Part shown: positions 32,052-32,918 of the stretch, one piece after another
How the letters are laid out: each line of letters opens with the position of its first letter
Numbering within the stretch: the stretch's first letter is position 1
Source: Chitinophagales bacterium
GTDB taxonomy: Bacteria > Bacteroidota > Bacteroidia > Chitinophagales > LD1
Length of the DNA stretch: 32,918 bases
Assembly (NCBI GenBank): GCA_025057415.1
Contig: JANWXI010000025.1
Location: 1-32,918, forward strand
Direction of reading: 5' to 3'
Program-made: the position numbers and the translations under genes
The notes under the pieces: generated by a model
What the model was told of the DNA's origin: nothing
The model's input: the letters and a program-made list of their open reading frames with translations, nothing else
Databases searched by the model: none

Positions 32052-32918
32052 TTAAAAAAGTAACCCCTGTGATAGATTTGCGTCTGGTGGAGGTTTTGCC
32101 TCATCAAAGGGTTTATCCAGCCAACGCTGTAATTCAATCTTCACGAATAGATTTAACCGGATAAACGCTACCAGATTTGATAAATGCCAGTTGTATTTGG
32201 ATAGGGCTTTGAGGGCTTTTAGGATAAGAATGGTAATTAGAGCCGTCCAGATTTGAATCAGTACTGCATTTTCGGAGGTTCCGATGAAGGACTGGATGTG
32301 CAATAGCTGTTTGATTTCCCGGAAAAATATCTCTACCTGCCAGCGGCATTTGTAGAGTTGGGCAATGGTGCTGGCTGCCCAGTTCATTTGATTGGTAATC
32401 AGTTCAATTTTTTGTTGATTAACCTCATCCCAAATCATTACCCGCCTGAGGGGTTTGGGATACTTTTCTTTTGATGCTTCGTGCTTGAGTTCAATGATTT
32501 GGTCAACTAACAAATGTTGGTGTTGCTTTTCGGGCAGGTCTAACTCCCGCACCACATCAAATTGCAGGTTGTCTTTATGCCGAACAACGAAGAATACGCC
32601 TTTGCTGTCCCAAATGTACAGCAACGGAAAATCGTTGTAAAATCGGTCGGCAACCATCACGCTCCCCCTCAGCAAGGGAATGTCTCTGGCTGCTTTGTTA
32701 TCGGCTGTTTTGCCATCGCTGATATGAACATAGGCGGGCAAATTACCGTCAAAATCAAGCAGGGTGTGCATCTTAATAGCGCCTTTGGTCGTTTTATACC
32801 GCGCCCAGTCAAACAAACTCAGGCACAAACTAATGGTAGTGGAATCCAACAGAAAAATCTTGCTCTTGATTTTGAACTTCACCTGCTTAAACCTTGCTTG
32901 CTGTCCTAATTGTTCTAG
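32052..32918 (-). CDS. IS4-type DDE transposase, 5' part beyond the window
   Basis: The frame is open through the right edge. The GTG at 32880-32882 is internal, because the codons before it (LEQLGQQARFKQ) remain open and continue the protein. The 289 visible residues hold the catalytic core: first Asp in FLLDSTTI, second Asp in VMVADRFYND, and the YKCRWQVEIFFREIKQLL block with the catalytic Glu (the YREK-like signature of IS4 transposases). The expected N-terminal domain of about 100 residues should lie outside. No stop or frameshift is seen in the visible part, so the element may be intact. It is transcribed in the same direction as the giant operon, so read-through into it is possible. Confidence 0.88.
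   Translation of the reverse strand, partial: LEQLGQQARFKQVKFKIKSKIFLLDSTTISLCLSLFDWARYKTTKGAIKMHTLLDFDGNLPAYVHISDGKTADNKAARDIPLLRGSVMVADRFYNDFPLLYIWDSKGVFFVVRHKDNLQFDVVRELDLPEKQHQHLLVDQIIELKHEASKEKYPKPLRRVMIWDEVNQQKIELITNQMNWAASTIAQLYKCRWQVEIFFREIKQLLHIQSFIGTSENAVLIQIWTALITILILKALKALSKYNWHLSNLVAFIRLNLFVKIELQRWLDKPFDEAKPPPDANLSQGLLF

Noticed and set aside
32880-32882. GTG as the start codon of the transposase
   Set aside because: The frame remains open to the window edge, and the expected N-terminal domain is missing downstream of this codon, so it is an internal Val.

Overview
The window looks like a chromosomal segment of a gliding or surface-adhesive member of the Bacteroidota (Chitinophagales/Sphingobacteriales-like). 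The evidence is a type IX secretion system (T9SS) type A C-terminal sorting domain, a T9SS type B (gliding-motility-associated) sorting domain, a PorP/SprF-family protein, a TonB-dependent receptor with a carboxypeptidase-like N-terminal domain, A/T-rich start regions mostly lacking Shine-Dalgarno sequences, and a TAnnTTTG-type promoter element. No rRNA, tRNA or CRISPR array was seen.

Layout from left to right: (1) 1-590 holds no gene but has two strong GC-rich inverted repeats near the left edge. (2) 591-2330 (+) encodes a predicted outer-membrane beta-barrel protein. (3) A convergent minus-strand pair follows: a TonB-dependent receptor (6889 down to 4328) and a T9SS type A secreted protein (4243 down to 2348). 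(4) A PLP enzyme of the cystathionine gamma-synthase/lyase family lies at 8208-7069. (5) A minus-strand operon of about 23.5 kb occupies 31836 down to 8302. It encodes a 6743-residue SprB-like giant adhesin, a PorP/SprF protein and a PorE-like TPR/beta-propeller/OmpA protein. A clear intrinsic terminator closes it at 8257-8283, and a probable Bacteroidota promoter precedes it at 31922-31953. (6) At the right edge is the C-terminal part of an IS4-type transposase gene that runs out of the window. Its probable outer end lies just upstream of the giant operon's promoter.

The giant gene alone fills about 61% of the window. From N- to C-terminus the product has a signal peptide, an IgGFc-binding-protein-like domain, 13 Ig-like units, 16 tandem-95/cadherin-like units, 3 Ig-like units, 23 PKD-like units, 3 Ig-like units, about 10 further tandem-95-like units and the type B sorting domain. 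The repeats carry unusual internal order. The 23 PKD-like units cycle through three subtypes A-B-C without a break, and every one of them has an even number of cysteines (2 or 4). Most tandem-95 units alternate between a Cys-poor X form and a Cys-rich Y form. This suggests an adhesin that grew by copying multi-domain blocks and is stiffened by within-domain disulfides.

Inferred working model: the general T9SS, encoded elsewhere, exports the adhesin. The co-encoded PorP/SprF protein serves as its dedicated outer-membrane partner, and the OmpA-domain protein ties that partner to peptidoglycan. This matches the known co-occurrence of SprB-type cargo with SprF-type partners.
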